The notes below the pieces were generated by a model. That model saw only the letters and a list, made by a program, of their open reading frames with translations, ran no database searches and had not been told where the DNA came from. 6,750 nt of DNA from an uncultured Eubacterium sp. (GTDB taxonomy: Bacteria; Bacillota; Clostridia; Eubacteriales; Eubacteriaceae): contig CACZTE010000162.1 in the NCBI GenBank assembly GCA_902784045.1, positions 1-6,750 of the forward strand, in the 5' to 3' direction. Positions within the stretch are counted from its first letter, which is position 1. Each line of letters begins with the position of its first letter. The position numbers and the translations under genes are program-made. Below, piece by piece: positions 5,619 through 6,750 of this stretch.

Positions 5619-5634
5619 AAACCGCCCGCGGTTT
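5619..5634 (+). other. GC-rich hairpin in the cyclo-ligase leader
   Basis: AAACCGC-CC-GCGGTTT is a perfect 7-bp inverted repeat; as RNA, 6 bp with a 4-base loop. It ends 7 bases before the AAAGGA Shine-Dalgarno (5642-5647). It has no long T-run and does not match a riboswitch I know; an effect on translation or mRNA stability is possible. Confidence 0.4.
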
Positions 5635-5654
5635 TCGCGAGAAAGGAAAACCCT

Positions 5655-6251
5655 ATGTCCACTCAACAAAAAAATCTCAACGAAATTCCCGATGAAAAAA
5701 AAGCCCTTCGTCAAAAAATCATGGACAACCGGACTATTTCCCGGGAAATTCAAAACGACATTCTTGATACTTTTCGACACAACGAACTCTGGCTTCGGGC
5801 AAAAACCGTCATGATGACTGTAAGTTTCGGAACCGAATTTGACACCCACGGTCTCATCAAAGAAGCCCTCGCGTCCGGACGAAAAGTCATTGTGCCCAAA
5901 GTTGTTCCGGAATTCGGCGGCCTGGAACTGCGCCGCATAGAACATTTTCCCGGTGATCTCATTCCCGGCAATTACGGCATTTTAGAGCCGGATCCCTTGC
6001 GCACGCCCTTTGAGAGCGGGTTTGACCTCGACCTCATTCTGGTTCCGGGCATGGCCTTTACCGAACACGGTTACCGTTTGGGCTATGGCGGCGGTTATTT
6101 TGACCGCTTTCTCCCGTCAGTCGGCAAACGCGCCGTCAAAGTCAGCCTCATTGACGAAGCCCATGTCTTCTCCAATCTGCCCATTGATAAGCACGATGTG
6201 CCGGTGGATTATCTGTTCACCGAGAGCCGCCTAATTGACTGCATTCGTTAA
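5655..6251 (+). CDS. 5-formyltetrahydrofolate cyclo-ligase (methenyl-THF synthetase)
   Basis: 198 residues, normal length for the family. It catalyses the ATP-dependent conversion of 5-formyl-THF to 5,10-methenyl-THF, returning the storage or inhibitory folate to one-carbon metabolism in the cytoplasm. Visible motifs are the basic N-terminal helix KKALRQKI (15-22), SFGTEFDTHGLI (57-68), PGNYGILEP (104-112) and the diagnostic block running from LILVPGMAF (127-135) to LGYGGGYFDRFL (142-153), which carries the glycine-rich phosphate-binding loop. A conserved C-terminal DVPVDYLFTE is at 181-190. All key segments are present, so the enzyme should be active. The start is supported by AAAGGA (5642-5647) 7 bases upstream. 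It is transcribed alone from the promoter at 5527-5555, divergently from DUF1638. The family call is very secure. Confidence 0.95.
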   Translation: MSTQQKNLNEIPDEKKALRQKIMDNRTISREIQNDILDTFRHNELWLRAKTVMMTVSFGTEFDTHGLIKEALASGRKVIVPKVVPEFGGLELRRIEHFPGDLIPGNYGILEPDPLRTPFESGFDLDLILVPGMAFTEHGYRLGYGGGYFDRFLPSVGKRAVKVSLIDEAHVFSNLPIDKHDVPVDYLFTESRLIDCIR

Positions 6252-6407
6252 GCCTTAAACCGGACCGGTCAACCGTTTAATCATCTTATCAAACATTTCA
6301 GATGAGTTGGAACGCGGAAAACGATCGCCGACTTTCACTGATTGCTGAGTTTTTTTGCTTGGAAACGGTGAAGATCAATGAGGAACAACCAAAACAACAC
6401 AGTATTT
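6252..6407. other. Region between the cyclo-ligase gene and its terminator
   Basis: About 155 bases. A stem of TTAAAC (6255-6260) with GTTTAA (6275-6280), plus two inner GC pairs next to a bulged C, lies just after the cyclo-ligase stop but has no T-tract. A 35-codon plus-strand ORF begins at 6302 without a Shine-Dalgarno. Nothing else is recognisable. Confidence 0.4.
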
Positions 6408-6409
6408 AA
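6302..6409 (+). CDS. Possible 35-residue small ORF, doubtful
   Basis: ATG at 6302 to TAA at 6407-6409 encodes a 35-residue peptide beginning MSWNAENDRRLSLIAEFF. It ends exactly where the terminator stem starts, and a stop (6278-6280) closes the frame upstream. No Shine-Dalgarno is visible before the ATG and I recognise no family. It would be carried on the cyclo-ligase transcript. It may be a chance ORF or the remnant of a longer gene. Confidence 0.15.
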   Translation: MSWNAENDRRLSLIAEFFCLETVKINEEQPKQHSI

Positions 6410-6437
6410 AAAGCGTCAGACCGGCTGACGCTTTTTT
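6408..6437 (+). terminator. Bidirectional intrinsic terminator between convergent genes
   Basis: AAAAAGCGTCAG (6408-6419) pairs perfectly with CTGACGCTTTTT (6425-6436), a 12-bp stem with a 5-base loop. T6 ends the cyclo-ligase transcript; the A5 tract serves as a T-tract for the minus-strand gene ending at 6441. Confidence 0.85.
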
Positions 6438-6440
6438 GAT

Positions 6441-6750
6441 TTATTTGGTATACGCCTTAATCATTCCATTCCCCACGGTATAATGCGACAAGACCTCCAA
6501 CGTTGCTTCATCGAGTTCCAGGTTTTCCAGCTTGCTCGCCCGTTTATAGATATCGGCGACACCGCTTTCGGTAATGTCGCGCCATTGGTTGGGATCGTCC
6601 TTGTCATCCACTTTGATCCCGAGCACATAGGTTTCACCCGGTTTGGCTGTGGTTTTGTAATCCATGGTGTAGGTGCCGGTGACCTTGGTTTCATCATCGA
6701 CATCTTCGTAAAGCTCCACCGTTTCCGGCTGATCTGACCCCACTTCCAGC
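6441..6750 (-). CDS. Unrecognised acidic protein, C-terminal part (5' end outside window)
   Basis: 102 residues are visible and the frame is open through the right edge; the GTG at 6743-6741 is probably an internal valine, with no convincing start signal visible. The segment is rich in Asp and Glu, with alternating strand-like stretches (TVELYEDVDDETKVTGTYTM, then GETYVLGIKVDD) and a more helical end around KRASKLENLELDEATLEVL. There is no cysteine, membrane segment or catalytic motif. The composition resembles extracytoplasmic domains such as that of the lipoprotein at 1343-1996, but I see no real similarity. An exported or lipoprotein origin is a guess that needs the missing N-terminus. The stop codon lies 4 bases from the bidirectional terminator. 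Confidence 0.7.
   Translation of the reverse strand, partial: LEVGSDQPETVELYEDVDDETKVTGTYTMDYKTTAKPGETYVLGIKVDDKDDPNQWRDITESGVADIYKRASKLENLELDEATLEVLSHYTVGNGMIKAYTK

Noticed and set aside
5556..5654. Folate (THF) or ZTP riboswitch in the cyclo-ligase leader
   Set aside because: The leader is under 100 bases, has one simple hairpin and lacks the conserved core sequences of either class as I know them.
5473..5814. Plus-strand ORF running from the intergenic region into the cyclo-ligase
   Set aside because: It starts upstream of the promoter, lacks a Shine-Dalgarno and reads the cyclo-ligase gene in the wrong frame.
6255..6280. Stem-loop just after the cyclo-ligase stop as its terminator
   Set aside because: The stem has a bulge and is followed by TCATC rather than a T-tract; the 12-bp hairpin at 6408-6437 is far better.
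6252..6407. 6S RNA or other structured RNA beside the cyclo-ligase, as in proteobacteria
   Set aside because: The region is too short, has no long imperfect duplex, and that gene link is proteobacterial.

Overview
The window looks like a chromosomal segment of an anaerobic, medium-GC Firmicute, most likely a clostridial or Eubacteriaceae-type organism. This rests on gene content and signals: a FAD oxidoreductase paired with a CxxC DUF1667 protein, a DUF1638 protein, Gram-positive lipoprotein signal peptides, an FtsX/M23 peptidase pair, AAGGAGG-type Shine-Dalgarno (SD) sequences and AT-rich sigma-A-like promoters. The species cannot be fixed from the sequence. There are no tRNA or rRNA genes, CRISPR arrays, insertion sequences or phage genes.

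Layout. (1) Positions 1-1170, plus strand: the 3' part of an NAD/FAD-dependent oxidoreductase and a translationally coupled DUF1667 iron-sulfur-type protein, closed by a strong bidirectional terminator at 1222-1255. (2) Positions 1343-1996, minus strand: a lipoprotein with a chitobiase C-terminal-like domain, preceded by a roughly 400-base AT-rich non-coding region. (3) Positions 2392-4538, minus strand: ftsX followed by a secreted coiled-coil M23 endopeptidase with its own terminator. ftsE, normally directly upstream of ftsX, is absent. ftsX instead has its own good promoter, wrapped in repeated CTTATG-CCAAAT boxes. (4) Positions 4716-5375, minus strand: a DUF1638 protein. (5) Positions 5655-6251, plus strand: 5-formyltetrahydrofolate cyclo-ligase, divergent from the DUF1638 gene. 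(6) Positions 6441-6750, minus strand: the C-terminal part of an unrecognised acidic protein, convergent with the cyclo-ligase and separated from it by a second bidirectional terminator.

How the genes work together. FtsX and the M23 protein very probably form a cell-wall hydrolase module: the membrane protein holds and gates the coiled-coil enzyme outside the cell. The oxidoreductase and DUF1667 pair is a redox unit, in related genomes often tied to glycerol-3-phosphate oxidation. The cyclo-ligase serves one-carbon (folate) metabolism. DUF1638 has no established function. Nothing here amounts to a clearly new multi-gene system. The points most worth checking are the separation of ftsX from ftsE, the repeated boxes over the ftsX promoter, and two genes whose Shine-Dalgarno sequence lies inside the longest ORF, so that the real start is further downstream.
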